Assembly: GCF_009754945.1 (NCBI RefSeq)
Contig: NZ_WPIN01000005.1
Coordinates: 248,001-312,000 of the forward strand
DNA: 64,000 nucleotides
Source of the DNA: Spirosoma arboris
Lineage (GTDB): Bacteria > Bacteroidota > Bacteroidia > Cytophagales > Spirosomataceae
Direction: 5' to 3'
The number at the start of each line of letters is the position of its first letter. The first letter of the stretch is position 1. The notes beneath the pieces are model-generated. The model did no database searches. It was not told where the DNA came from and saw only the letters and a program-made list of their open reading frames with translations. Shown piece after piece: positions 1-8,596 of the stretch. The position numbers were made by a program, and so were the translations under genes.

Positions 1-1507
1 TAGACTGGCTGTTTCGATCCTCATGGCGATACTGCGTTCGGTGTCCGGTTTTTCGATCCAGCCGATCTAATCCGACGTCAGTACCCAGCCAGATAACGCC
101 CGGCTCGGAAGGAGCCTCGTACATCCGGAAAATAAATGAAGCTTTCTCCGAGCCTGACGACCCCTGTTTAATCAAATCAGGCTTATTCATGATGGCCGAG
201 AACTTAACCGCCCGGCTCTGTTTGTACACCCCGTCGTCAGCCTTTCCTACCCAAACGACTCCGATTCGGTCTACCAGGAAAGAGATGATGTTTCCTCCGG
301 CTTTTAGCCCCTCCGGCTCATTTCGTTTTTGATACCGCACAAACGCTTGCCGACGACGGTCATACATAGCCAGCCCGTCGGTGGTCACGAACCATGAATC
401 CCCTTTGGCCGTTTCGGCCAAAAACTGAAGCATGCCCGGGCTGGGGCTGTTAGGATCATTCGGCTTCGATATAAAATGCGTGAAACGTCCGGTTTTCGGG
501 TCTAATTGATCCAGACCCTGGTTCGTAGGAACCCAGACGGTCCCATCCCGGTCTGGATACACACGCGTTACAGAATCGTTCCGAATCGAATAAGGGTTTT
601 GGGTGTCATGTTTGAATTGCGTCACCTGCCACGTTTGGGGCGGTCCGGCGGTCCGGTTCAGACGAAATAGTCCTTTCGCAATGGATGACAGATAAAGATT
701 CCCCTGCTTATCCTCGGCTATCAACGAGATTAGTCCGAAATCAGCGGCAATGCCAGGACTGGTCTTGGGCTGGAAGCGATTGAACTGATTGGTCTTCGGG
801 TCGAAGCGATGTAGCATGTTTCCATCGCCCATGGTGGTTACCCAGATGGTGCCCGACCGGTCTTCCAAAAACGCGAAATCTTTAATCCAGTTCGTATTGC
901 TTAGGTAAATCGCATTCGCCAGTAGACTGTGTGGATTGGTAGGGTCATGCCGGAAATAAGTCCAGGTCGCTGTTTTTGGGTTAAATCGGTTCAGCAAGAA
1001 GATATAGTCTGAATAATTCCCGGTAATGGTCCAGATGTCGCCCCGCTGGTCTTCATGGATAAAGGCGATGAAGTCCGCATTTCGACTGCCCTCGGGGGCC
1101 TTTTGCGGATACTCGATAAATCGTCCGGTGGCCCGTTCAAAACGGACCAGTCGCTCACAACCGATCCAGATATCGCCGTTGCGATCTTCATAGATGGACT
1201 GGACATTCCTGCCTTTAAAGGCGTATTTATTTTTAAGATCTGACTGAAAATCAACCATCTGAGTACCATCGTAACGAACCAGGCCACCCTGCGTACCCAT
1301 CCAGATAAACCCCAGATGGTCCTGCAGCATGCAATTCACCGAGTTTTCGGGCAACCCATCGGCCACGGTCAGGTGCTCGAACCGGATACGAGCGGGCTGC
1401 TGGACCGATAATGCAGTATTCTGACGTCGGTCTAGTTGCTGGGCCAAACCGCTGGACAGAATCGAAAGGTTGACCAGCAAGATGAAAAAGCAACGAAGGT
1501 GACTCAT
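1..1507 (-). CDS. Two-component regulator propeller sensor protein, N-terminal part (runs off window)
   Basis: The reading frame is open from an ATG at 1507 to the window edge, giving about 502 residues. It begins with a signal peptide (MSHLRCFFILLVNLSILSSG, then LAQ), so the protein is exported or membrane-anchored. At about residue 40 it has the hallmark DGLPENSVNCMLQD, followed by at least nine Reg_prop-type blades with W[IVM]GT-like cores and GL-[DR]RLD turns. This is the periplasmic sensor propeller of Bacteroidota hybrid or LytS-type histidine kinases. The Y_Y_Y, membrane and kinase parts would lie beyond the window, so the output domain is unknown. Such sensors usually control a neighbouring glycan locus; here the GH2/alpha-galactosidase genes are candidates, by inference only. 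Confidence 0.85.
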   Translation of the reverse strand, partial: MSHLRCFFILLVNLSILSSGLAQQLDRRQNTALSVQQPARIRFEHLTVADGLPENSVNCMLQDHLGFIWMGTQGGLVRYDGTQMVDFQSDLKNKYAFKGRNVQSIYEDRNGDIWIGCERLVRFERATGRFIEYPQKAPEGSRNADFIAFIHEDQRGDIWTITGNYSDYIFLLNRFNPKTATWTYFRHDPTNPHSLLANAIYLSNTNWIKDFAFLEDRSGTIWVTTMGDGNMLHRFDPKTNQFNRFQPKTSPGIAADFGLISLIAEDKQGNLYLSSIAKGLFRLNRTAGPPQTWQVTQFKHDTQNPYSIRNDSVTRVYPDRDGTVWVPTNQGLDQLDPKTGRFTHFISKPNDPNSPSPGMLQFLAETAKGDSWFVTTDGLAMYDRRRQAFVRYQKRNEPEGLKAGGNIISFLVDRIGVVWVGKADDGVYKQSRAVKFSAIMNKPDLIKQGSSGSEKASFIFRMYEAPSEPGVIWLGTDVGLDRLDRKTGHRTQYRHEDRNSQS

Positions 1508-1590
1508 GAATGTATGTATAGAGCGGAAAGTCATTCGGTGAACGCGTATTAGCCAGGCCAAAATAAACAACCAATCCCTAGAGAGGCTAT

Positions 1591-1624
1591 TTCGTTTGGG
1601 ACAAAAGCTATACCGTTTGGGACA
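1591..1624. promoter_or_regulatory. Tandem direct repeat CGTTTGGGACA upstream of the sensor gene
   Basis: The 11-mer CGTTTGGGACA occurs at 1593-1603 and 1614-1624, exactly 21 bp apart (two helical turns). The 9-mers TTCGTTTGG (1591-1599) and ACCGTTTGG (1612-1620), separated by 12 bp, resemble the published LytTR-type operator pattern (W-M-M-GTT-N-R-Y, 12 +/- 1 bp spacer), with one or two mismatches each. The repeat lies about 85-115 bp upstream of the sensor start codon. Its use as an operator is an inference. Confidence 0.4.
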
Positions 1625-1860
1625 GTAGAAGGTCATAACAGAAAGACCTACTCCAAGGTACAATAGAATGGCTCAAAATTGGCTAACAGACCATTTACCC
1701 GAAACTTGTCGGATGAATGAGGATCAAAACGATGGGTATTCTCCCCCATACAAAAGCAAAATAGGGTAATACATAATCTTTTGGCCTTTTTCACTTTTGA
1801 TCACTAAGTAATTTAACGATTTGGAGGCAAATTTTTTATGCCGACTATCCCTTAGTCTGT

Positions 1861-1898
1861 GGCAAACAGAACATTACTAATTTGGTACCCTGTTTGCC
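1861..1898 (-). terminator. Hairpin after the small membrane-peptide ORF
   Basis: GGCAAACAG (1861-1869) pairs perfectly with CTGTTTGCC (1890-1898). It starts 7 bases after the stop of the minus-strand 45-codon ORF. There is no strong T-tract, so termination is only likely. Confidence 0.4.
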
Positions 1899-1905
1899 TG
1901 TGGGT

Positions 1906-2043
1906 TTAGAAAGGATTAATCGTAATGGTCGGCATCTGCAGGCGAGTGAACAGGAACCAGCTAGCAACTAGCAAAGCCAGGCTGGCAGCGAGGACGAAGG
2001 CGGTCAGCGCGAAGGCAAGGGCGGTAGTAGAAAATCGAGACAT
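1906..2043 (-). CDS. Possible small single-pass membrane protein, 45 residues
   Basis: ATG at 2043 to TAA at 1906. The product starts MSRFSTTALAFALTAFVLAA and continues with a strongly hydrophobic stretch (about residues 8-32, ending VASWFLF) followed by a short polar tail TRLQMPTITINPF. It has one short basic N-terminus, one predicted transmembrane helix and no lysine. A perfect 9-bp hairpin follows the stop codon. No family is recognised. It could be a leaderless short membrane peptide or a chance ORF; the composition (Ala/Leu/Phe-rich helix with a polar end) and the hairpin favour a real gene. Confidence 0.45.
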   Translation of the reverse strand: MSRFSTTALAFALTAFVLAASLALLVASWFLFTRLQMPTITINPF

Positions 2044-2264
2044 GGCGGTAGTGGTTTAGGTTACTGGCTTCGAACAGATCAAAGGTCAGTTTTCCCTAGT
2101 CGTCTCTTTTTCAGGTTTGAGTCAAAAGCTGCTAAATTTGAGTCGATGGGTAGAAGTGATCACAAAACGTTACTATTCAGGTTTATGATAATTGCTTTAT
2201 AAGCAGGAACTTGAGGCTTTTTGCGAATGTCTTATTTCTGCAAGTTTTTTTAACTAAACGAAGT

Positions 2265-2272
2265 TATTTTTG
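2265..2272 (+). promoter_or_regulatory. -7 box (TAnnTTTG) for the DUF6640 gene
   Basis: TATTTTTG matches the Bacteroidota -7 consensus TAnnTTTG. The predicted transcription start near 2279 falls after a TTG codon at 2270 and before the ATG at 2300, which supports the ATG as translation start. No clear -33 TTTG was found at the right distance. Confidence 0.5.
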
Positions 2273-2299
2273 TGTGATTTAACGAAAAACCAACCCCAT

Positions 2300-2704
2300 A
2301 TGGGCAAGCTGTTGATCACTATCGTAGCGCTGGTAACGATGCTGGGTGGCTTCGTTTTCGATTGGAATGAGACGCATATTTTCAACCCTCACTGGACTCC
2401 TCACGCCAAATTTCATAATGCACAGACAATGGTCCTGGGCGCACTATTGGGCTTGCTGTCGGGCTGGTTTTTGTGGTTTCAGAATGGTGACAAACGGACC
2501 ACACTCCAACTAGCCGTACTTTTTGGGAGCTTGTATTGGCTCAGTCAGGCAGGTGCTTATTTCTTTCCCGGTACGGCACTGGTCGATCCCGAATTTGCCC
2601 ATCCTGGGCAATGGCCAGCCCAACTCATCCTGGACGGGACTCTGTTTTTATTATTGGGTGTTGGCTACTGGCTGGAAACTCGTAGCCTGACGAGGATGCA
2701 TTGA
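2300..2704 (+). CDS. DUF6640-family integral membrane protein
   Basis: The 134-residue protein from the ATG at 2300 has four hydrophobic segments (about residues 3-17, 38-60, 68-88 and 106-124). After the first helix comes DWNETHIFNPHWTPHAKFHN, which I recognise as the conserved motif of the DUF6640 family, found in bacteria and in fungal proteins of unknown function. The longer frame from a TTG at 2270 adds a polar decapeptide and would begin upstream of the predicted transcription start, so the ATG is preferred. It is a single-gene unit with its own -7 box, ending at a bidirectional terminator. The biochemical role is not known. Confidence 0.75.
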   Translation: MGKLLITIVALVTMLGGFVFDWNETHIFNPHWTPHAKFHNAQTMVLGALLGLLSGWFLWFQNGDKRTTLQLAVLFGSLYWLSQAGAYFFPGTALVDPEFAHPGQWPAQLILDGTLFLLLGVGYWLETRSLTRMH

Positions 2705-2764
2705 GTCAACTCGTATGCTACTGATCCGGATTGACAGTTAGTAAACCATCGATGCCCCTCTCCT

Positions 2765-2815
2765 AGTCAAAAATCCTTCAGTCAAAATAGATGTTTGACT
2801 GAAGGATTTTTGACT
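2765..2815. terminator. Bidirectional terminator, perfect 22-bp inverted repeat
   Basis: Arms 2765-2786 and 2794-2815 are perfect reverse complements with a 7-base loop. The repeat sits between the convergent DUF6640 and beta-galactosidase genes, with A/T-rich arm ends that give U-tracts in both directions. Confidence 0.85.
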
Positions 2816-2840
2816 TAATCTAGCCCGTTTTATAGTCTAG

Positions 2841-5294
2841 TTACCGTATCGTAATCATCAATTCCCCCGATTGGAGATTGGGAGAACTGGCTATTAACCT
2901 AATCCTACCCATTGCTCCTTTTGGGCGAACGATAGCTAAACACCGACCCCGAAACGTCGTTTTACGAGCTTGTTGAAAACTGCTCAGGTCCGTAGGATTT
3001 GCATTGGCTACGCCCGCCAACTCACCCACACCCGATAATTGAAAGCTGACAGGAAGGTTCGCCGTCGGAATTAATTGCCCCTGCTCATCCAGCACCTCAA
3101 CAGTTACGTATGACAGATCATTACGGTCGTTACGAATAGTCGCCCGGTCGGCGATTAAACGAAGGCGGTGCGGCTTTCCAGCGGTACGCAATTCGACCGT
3201 GCCCGTCGGTTTTCCGTTTTCAAAACTTGTTGCTTTTAAAAGGCCCGGCTGATACGGAACGGTAAATGTTGCCGTGATCGTGCTATCTGGCATGTGCTGC
3301 TCACCAATGAGTTTGCCATTCAATTCCAGACGAACCAACGAACTGCGCGAAAAAACACGCACCTGAAGTGGTTTCCCTTCGGCTCCCGACCCATCCAGGC
3401 CGGACCAGTTCCAACTTTGCTGTTCGTCTGGCCAACCCCAGTTGGTAACGGTTTCTTTCATGCCGTCGGGAATGGGCGCATGAACGGCTAGGGCAATGGG
3501 GCGATTTCGCCAGACAACATCCCGATAAAAGGATTGTGGCTTTTTAGAACCAATCAGGTCCAGATCACCGCACCAGGCATTAAACCAGGGCCACGGCAAC
3601 ACTGCTCGGGTACTGTCTTTATCAGATTTCGGCTGAACAATTGTGTGGCCAATGGCCGTTTCGCCCATGTAATCCATGGCGGTCCAGACGAAATCACCGA
3701 TGACATAGGTTTTTTTTTCGACTTGCTGCCAGTTTTCAAACGCTTCTTTGGCAAACGTTTCGGTACCCACGATAATCCGTTCGGGATGACGCTGATGATC
3801 CGATTCGTTGTGCTTCCATTCATAGTTATAGCCGCCCACATCCAGCAGCGCAAAAGCCTTGTCCGAATCTTCCCAGACATTGCCGGGATGCTCCCAAAAT
3901 ACACAAAGCGCTTCGGTAACTGGTCGCGTTGGGTCTAACCTATGCGCTTCATCAACCAGTTTTTTAGTGATCTCCAGTCCTGAAGGATCGGCTCGTTCGT
4001 TGATTTCATTGCCGATGCTCCACAGAATAACAGACGGATGATTCCGGTCGCGCTGAATCATAGCAGTTAAATCCCGTTCCCACCACGTATCGAAAAAGCG
4101 GTGATAGTCCTGTGGCTTTTTGGGCCTCTGCCACATATCGAACGCTTCGTCGATGACCAGCATACCCAATCGGTCGCAGGCGTCCAGTAAAGCAGTAGAG
4201 GGCGGATTATGGCTGGTACGAATGGCATTAAACCCATTGGCTTTTAACAGTTCTACCTTTCGCTCTTCGGCCCGGTCGATGGCTGCGGCTCCTAATGGCC
4301 CATTGTCGTGATGAACGCAACCACCTTTCAGCAGAACGCGTTTTCCATTCAGTACAAAACCCCGGTTAGCGCTGAACTCAATCGACCGGATGCCAAACGT
4401 AGTGACCAGGCTATCCAGTCGTTTCTTGCCCGCCATGATCACTACATGTGCTTTATACAAGTGAGGTGTTTCGGTCGACCATAATTGTGGGTTCGCTACC
4501 GTCAGCGCTTGTTTGTTCTCGGTTTTACCGTTGGCAGATATGGTTATAGTTTGCCGGGACGTAGTACGTGTTGATTTACCGCTCGGATCAATCAATGTGG
4601 TCTGAACGACCACCGAAACAGGCTTCCCTGCTGCATTATTAACCGTAGTAGTAAGCTGCACTTGAGCTGATTTTTCGGTAATCTGTGATGTCGTGATTGA
4701 TACGCCTAACGGAGCGATATGCACAGGATCGGCAACGGTTAACCAAACGTGCCGATAAATGCCCGATCCGGTGTACCAACGACTATTTTGGCCCAGATTT
4801 TTTACGCGGACGGCCAGTACATTCTTAGCCCCCGACGGAGCTAAATAGGGCGTCAGTTCATAGCTGAACGGCGTGTATCCATAGGGGTGATAACCAAGAT
4901 GATGCCCATTCAACCAGACATCGGTTTCGGTATACGCACCATCGAACTGAATCAGAACTATCTTCCCTTTTTCGGAGGGACTAAGCGTAAAAGATTTGCG
5001 ATACCAGCCCGTTCCACCCACTGTATAGCCTGTGGATGTAGCGCCAACGCTGACTCGTGAAAACGGCCCAGCTACTTGGTCTGGAGTCTGGTTCAGCAAA
5101 TCCTCAATGCTCCAATCATGGGGCAGATCCAGCTTTCGCCAGTTGGCATCGTTGTAGGTAGATTGCTCGGCCTGAACTGTACTGTCTTTTAAAAATCGCC
5201 AATCCGAATCGAAAAGCCGGGTTCGTGCTGGTTTCTGCTGCCCAGCCGCATACGTCGTAACAAGGACGCAACACGCTAAAAATAATCCCTTCAT
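2841..5294 (-). CDS. GH2 beta-galactosidase-like glycoside hydrolase, secreted
   Basis: 817 residues with signal peptide MKGLFLACCVLVTTYAAGQQ. Domain order: GH2 sugar-binding jelly roll (about 25-190), GH2 immunoglobulin-like domain (195-300), TIM barrel (305-605), DUF4982-like (about 620-700) and an invasin-like C-terminal domain (about 710-817). This is the layout of Bacteroidota exo-beta-galactosidases. The catalytic acid/base is in WSIGNEIN (E430) and the likely nucleophile is E512 in GTETF. The conserved TSHNPP is at about 360-365. It is the downstream gene of a two-gene operon, 6 bases after the alpha-galactosidase-like gene, so the pair probably trims galactosides from one glycan in the periplasm. 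Beta-glucuronidase or mannosidase specificity cannot be excluded. Confidence 0.88.
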   Translation of the reverse strand: MKGLFLACCVLVTTYAAGQQKPARTRLFDSDWRFLKDSTVQAEQSTYNDANWRKLDLPHDWSIEDLLNQTPDQVAGPFSRVSVGATSTGYTVGGTGWYRKSFTLSPSEKGKIVLIQFDGAYTETDVWLNGHHLGYHPYGYTPFSYELTPYLAPSGAKNVLAVRVKNLGQNSRWYTGSGIYRHVWLTVADPVHIAPLGVSITTSQITEKSAQVQLTTTVNNAAGKPVSVVVQTTLIDPSGKSTRTTSRQTITISANGKTENKQALTVANPQLWSTETPHLYKAHVVIMAGKKRLDSLVTTFGIRSIEFSANRGFVLNGKRVLLKGGCVHHDNGPLGAAAIDRAEERKVELLKANGFNAIRTSHNPPSTALLDACDRLGMLVIDEAFDMWQRPKKPQDYHRFFDTWWERDLTAMIQRDRNHPSVILWSIGNEINERADPSGLEITKKLVDEAHRLDPTRPVTEALCVFWEHPGNVWEDSDKAFALLDVGGYNYEWKHNESDHQRHPERIIVGTETFAKEAFENWQQVEKKTYVIGDFVWTAMDYMGETAIGHTIVQPKSDKDSTRAVLPWPWFNAWCGDLDLIGSKKPQSFYRDVVWRNRPIALAVHAPIPDGMKETVTNWGWPDEQQSWNWSGLDGSGAEGKPLQVRVFSRSSLVRLELNGKLIGEQHMPDSTITATFTVPYQPGLLKATSFENGKPTGTVELRTAGKPHRLRLIADRATIRNDRNDLSYVTVEVLDEQGQLIPTANLPVSFQLSGVGELAGVANANPTDLSSFQQARKTTFRGRCLAIVRPKGAMGRIRLIASSPNLQSGELMITIR

Positions 5295-5300
5295 AGTTGC

Positions 5301-7496
5301 TTATTGATACACCAGAAACCCGTTCATTGATGGATTCTCCTGTAAACTTCTGGCCTTAATTGTCAGTCTACCGTTTTTCCATTCCCATGCGCTGAATGGC
5401 TTTTCGGCTTTATTCATAACGGCAACGACTTTGGCTGGCTTCTTTGCCAGTGGCAATTCCACAAAACCGCTATCAAACGGAATTATCGCCAGTTTCTTTG
5501 TCTCAAAAATACTCTGTTCATCCTGCGATATTAAGGCCCAGCGTCCCTGCCACATCATATTCCGAATAACCGATTTATCAAATGAAACCGGACTCTCCCG
5601 CAACGCCAACGCCGTCAGCCGGTCGTTTTCCAGGCGTCCCCAGCAATTAGGGGCAGGCTCCTGCGATAAGCTTCCTTTCTGACTATTCAGCCATACTGGT
5701 GTCCAGCCTACACTTGTCCGGTGCCATAGCGCCAGTGCCATGCGTTTGCTGATTTTCTGAAGCGGCACCGGCGATCCGTTGTCCAGTTTACGAGGTAACA
5801 CCGCACTCTGCCCACCAACAATGGCCGTATTCAGTAAGACCTCATCATCTGCGTTCCAGTCGTAACCACTCGACGCCGTAATGGCCATGCTCTGCTGCCC
5901 GGCCAATGAACTCCAGATGCTCCATTGTCCGTGGCCTTCAACCTCGTGTCCACCCGCATCGCCCATGTCATCCAGCGCCAATAGATTCTGAATTGGCCGA
6001 AACAGCGGATGAATCGAATAGTATTGAATCGTGATGTTCGGATTGATTTCACGAGCCGCATCCGACACCAGCCTGAGCAGTGTATAGGCAAGATTCTCTC
6101 CCCGTAGAGCCGGATTTCGGGCCGTAGCCACATCGGGACTGGGAATGCCATAGCCGAAATCCAGTTTCAGAAAATCGGGTTTTAGCTCACGGACGATGGT
6201 TTGCGTCCGATTTCGAATCAACGCCACCGCCTTGACCGAACTAGGATCCAGACAGTAAAAACCTTTCCCGTGTGGATTCATATTCCAGGCAGTTTTCACG
6301 GGTTTACCATCGGCCCCACAGAGCAAATCCTCGTTCGTCAGGCCAAATTTTTCTGGTTCGCCTAACCAGATTATATTTTGCCAGTAGCCCGTTTTCAACC
6401 CTTTGGACCGAATGTAGTCCAGGTCTTCTTTGTATTTCGGGAAACGTTGCTCATTCCAGATACCGCTCCCCTGCGAACTCTCCCAGGAATCGTCAATGGC
6501 TAGTATATCGGCTTTAAAGTCCAGCGCTTTGTCGGTGATCGCCTTCAGATTGAAATCCCCATTTTTGAAGTCGCCCCAGGTATTCCAGACATTTAACTGA
6601 TGATTTCCGGGTGCCGATTTAAACGATCCAAACGAATCGAAGTAGGCTTTATAGGCATCATAAGCTGTTGCAGCCCAGGCGATACGTAACGGCTCGGTCC
6701 AACTACGCTGGTTGGGCGTTGTCTTATTCCACAAATCTTCCCGGTACAGATACTGCAAGCAACCGTTCGACGATTGAATTTTATAGACCATCGCTGCATC
6801 AGGTATGCTACCGGCCCCAAGCACAATCCAGCCGGGTTGATTCCCCATAGCGCAACTGTAGAAAGGGCGCGGAAAAGCCGCTGCATAGGGAGTTCCTAAA
6901 CTCGGTCCGAAACTCCCCAGTGGTAACGTAGCATGCCCCAAATCCCACATCCGAAAAAAGCTCTGTGTTGGATTCCCCTTGGCACTGGGAATGCAAATCC
7001 CGGCGGCCTCCCAGTCCGGCCAGAACGGATATTCCTGCGTCGGAGCGCGGACTTTCTCTTCCGCATTTAGTAGCGACGTACCGAAATACATCGAAATCAG
7101 TTTGGGGGGAGTGTCGTTCCAGTTAACCGTTAACTTCGTAATACGGACGATGCCCTGCACATAGTTAATTTCCAGGCTCCCACTTCCCAACGTACCAAAG
7201 GCCAACTTAACCACTCCCCCATTTTCCTGAAGACCGCTGACATCAGAAAGCGTCGCCTTAACATATTGTCGCCCACCCGATTCAGTTTGGAGCCAGAATG
7301 CAGGCAAAAGGCTCCCTTTCCAGAGCGTCTGACGTGTTTTCTCTTTGCGGAGTAAGGCCGAATCGTTGGCCATGTCCCAGTAAAATTCATAGCCATCAGA
7401 TTTCACGGAAAAGACATTTCCAGCTAATCCGTTGAGAGAAAGGAGAAGAAGAAAAAGGTATAACCAGCTTTTGTAAGAGAGTAAAGAAGCCTTCAT
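5301..7496 (-). CDS. Clan GH-D (GH36-like) alpha-galactosidase-type glycoside hydrolase
   Basis: 731 residues with an N-terminal signal/anchor (hydrophobic residues about 11-26, ending LAG). A beta-sandwich region (about 28-290) precedes a TIM barrel. The barrel shows ILAIDDSWE (about 331-339), KTGYWQNIIW (368-377), the likely nucleophile D446 in DFLKLDFGYG, and an Asp-rich loop LDDMGDAGG (about 508-516) likely to hold the acid/base. A beta-sheet C-terminal domain follows. This order fits melibiase-clan enzymes that retain configuration through an Asp nucleophile. It is the first gene of an operon with the GH2 enzyme (6-base gap). Exact substrate (alpha-galactoside or another alpha-linked sugar) is inferred from clan only. 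Confidence 0.75.
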   Translation of the reverse strand: MKASLLSYKSWLYLFLLLLSLNGLAGNVFSVKSDGYEFYWDMANDSALLRKEKTRQTLWKGSLLPAFWLQTESGGRQYVKATLSDVSGLQENGGVVKLAFGTLGSGSLEINYVQGIVRITKLTVNWNDTPPKLISMYFGTSLLNAEEKVRAPTQEYPFWPDWEAAGICIPSAKGNPTQSFFRMWDLGHATLPLGSFGPSLGTPYAAAFPRPFYSCAMGNQPGWIVLGAGSIPDAAMVYKIQSSNGCLQYLYREDLWNKTTPNQRSWTEPLRIAWAATAYDAYKAYFDSFGSFKSAPGNHQLNVWNTWGDFKNGDFNLKAITDKALDFKADILAIDDSWESSQGSGIWNEQRFPKYKEDLDYIRSKGLKTGYWQNIIWLGEPEKFGLTNEDLLCGADGKPVKTAWNMNPHGKGFYCLDPSSVKAVALIRNRTQTIVRELKPDFLKLDFGYGIPSPDVATARNPALRGENLAYTLLRLVSDAAREINPNITIQYYSIHPLFRPIQNLLALDDMGDAGGHEVEGHGQWSIWSSLAGQQSMAITASSGYDWNADDEVLLNTAIVGGQSAVLPRKLDNGSPVPLQKISKRMALALWHRTSVGWTPVWLNSQKGSLSQEPAPNCWGRLENDRLTALALRESPVSFDKSVIRNMMWQGRWALISQDEQSIFETKKLAIIPFDSGFVELPLAKKPAKVVAVMNKAEKPFSAWEWKNGRLTIKARSLQENPSMNGFLVYQ

Positions 7497-7557
7497 TCGG
7501 TGAGGTTAATGGTTACGTCGTAGTTGGTAGGATTGTATGAAACTATCTATTGGTTTG

Positions 7558-7633
7558 GTATGACCCCGATGGGTCAGAAGTTTATAGAGAGATCACATTT
7601 ACTATAAACATTTGACCCCATCGGGGTCATACA
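7558..7633 (-). terminator. Long hairpin between the isomerase gene and the GH operon
   Basis: Arm 7558-7576 pairs with 7614-7633 (19 of 20 positions, one bulge), and an inner CTATAAAC/GTTTATAG-type pairing continues the stem. It lies after the isomerase stop (7778) and about 62 bases before the GH-D start codon, so it may end the upstream operon or act as a leader attenuator. Confidence 0.65.
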
Positions 7634-7777
7634 AAGAAGGTAGTTTGGCTTGATGACTTCATTTCAATTGGTCAACTATCATACGGCATGATTTTCATTT
7701 GATTGACTGAAGCAGGAGCCCTTCAATAAAGAGCCCCTGACTTATAACCAACCTATTTTTACTAAAATCGAGTATGT

Positions 7778-8596
7778 CTAGTCGCTATCATACCGCTTTC
7801 GAAGAAGCTCCATCATATAGCTATTTACCTCCCATTGATTGACCACGGGTTGGCACGTGTAGGGTTGGAGAAACATATACGGTGGCGCTCCAAATTCAGG
7901 AGTGAATGTACAACTCGACCGGTCATTCTGCCGATGCAGGTCAACCACGCGATCCCAGATGTCCAGATGTTGCTGCACCGCTTCCTGCCATTCCGGAGCG
8001 CGCGGGTCTGAAATCTGCGGCCCCTCGGTATGCCCGACCCGACAGTGAATGTGATCCGTTCGGGAAATGGCAAGCGCCACCGCTTCGGGTTGATCATGAA
8101 GAAACGTTTCGGCCGTATTGAACCAATGTGAGATGTCGAGCGCGATCCGCAGATTTGGCAACCGGTCGAGGTACGTTCGGGTCGTATGCGCAGCAAAACT
8201 GAACTTCCCCCGATGCGTCTCGTGAATGACCGGCACGTTGGTTTGGGCAGCTATCGAATCAGCCAGCGCGATCAATTTTTCATTTTGGTCAACGCTGTAA
8301 TAATCCTTCCCAGTCTGGCTATTGATAAACAGTGGTCGGGCCGCAGCCAGCGCCTGAAGTCGGTGTTCAAACTCCGAATAATGCTGGTCAAAATTAGCAC
8401 ATACAGTTTCCCAATGCTGACCAATAAACTGAAGTCCCTGGGTAGCGAGTTCGTTCAAAAGTAGATCCCGTTCATCGTCTTCAACTGGCAAACTAGCCTC
8501 TACTCCCTGATAGCCAGCGACTTTTACATGTTGTAGAAACTCCTTCCAGGGCGTGTGCTCCTGGCCCCAACGCGGGCAGAAAAAATGAACGTTCAT
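7778..8596 (-). CDS. Sugar phosphate isomerase/epimerase (AP endonuclease 2-like TIM barrel)
   Basis: 272 residues covering a single xylose-isomerase-like TIM barrel. Probable metal/substrate ligands are E126 (VIHETH), D154 (ALDISHW), H182/H184 (DHIHCRVG) and E234 (TPEFG), the usual E-D-H-E arrangement of this superfamily. There is no signal peptide, so it is cytoplasmic. Its ATG overlaps the stop of the MFS transporter gene by four bases (ATGA), which indicates translational coupling. Together with the transporter and the PhyH-like dioxygenase it forms a sugar-uptake operon. Ketose epimerase, keto-inositol isomerase and endonuclease-like members cannot be told apart from sequence. Confidence 0.8.
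   Translation of the reverse strand: MNVHFFCPRWGQEHTPWKEFLQHVKVAGYQGVEASLPVEDDERDLLLNELATQGLQFIGQHWETVCANFDQHYSEFEHRLQALAAARPLFINSQTGKDYYSVDQNEKLIALADSIAAQTNVPVIHETHRGKFSFAAHTTRTYLDRLPNLRIALDISHWFNTAETFLHDQPEAVALAISRTDHIHCRVGHTEGPQISDPRAPEWQEAVQQHLDIWDRVVDLHRQNDRSSCTFTPEFGAPPYMFLQPYTCQPVVNQWEVNSYMMELLRKRYDSD

Larger units (their letters stand above)
1508..1905. other. Non-coding stretch upstream of the sensor gene
   Basis: No convincing gene is seen in these 398 bases. The stretch holds the presumed promoter of the minus-strand sensor gene, a pair of 11-bp direct repeats 21 bp apart (1593-1624) and the hairpin at 1861-1898 that follows the small minus-strand ORF. Confidence 0.6.

Noticed and set aside
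3534..3938. Open plus-strand frame of 134 codons inside the GH2 gene
   Set aside because: The minus-strand GH2 frame carries clear catalytic motifs; the plus-strand frame has no recognisable content and is a shadow.
7690..7735. Possible hairpin near 7700 (CAGGAGC/GCCCCTG)
   Set aside because: The stem is short with a mismatch and a long loop, so it is not distinguishable from chance.
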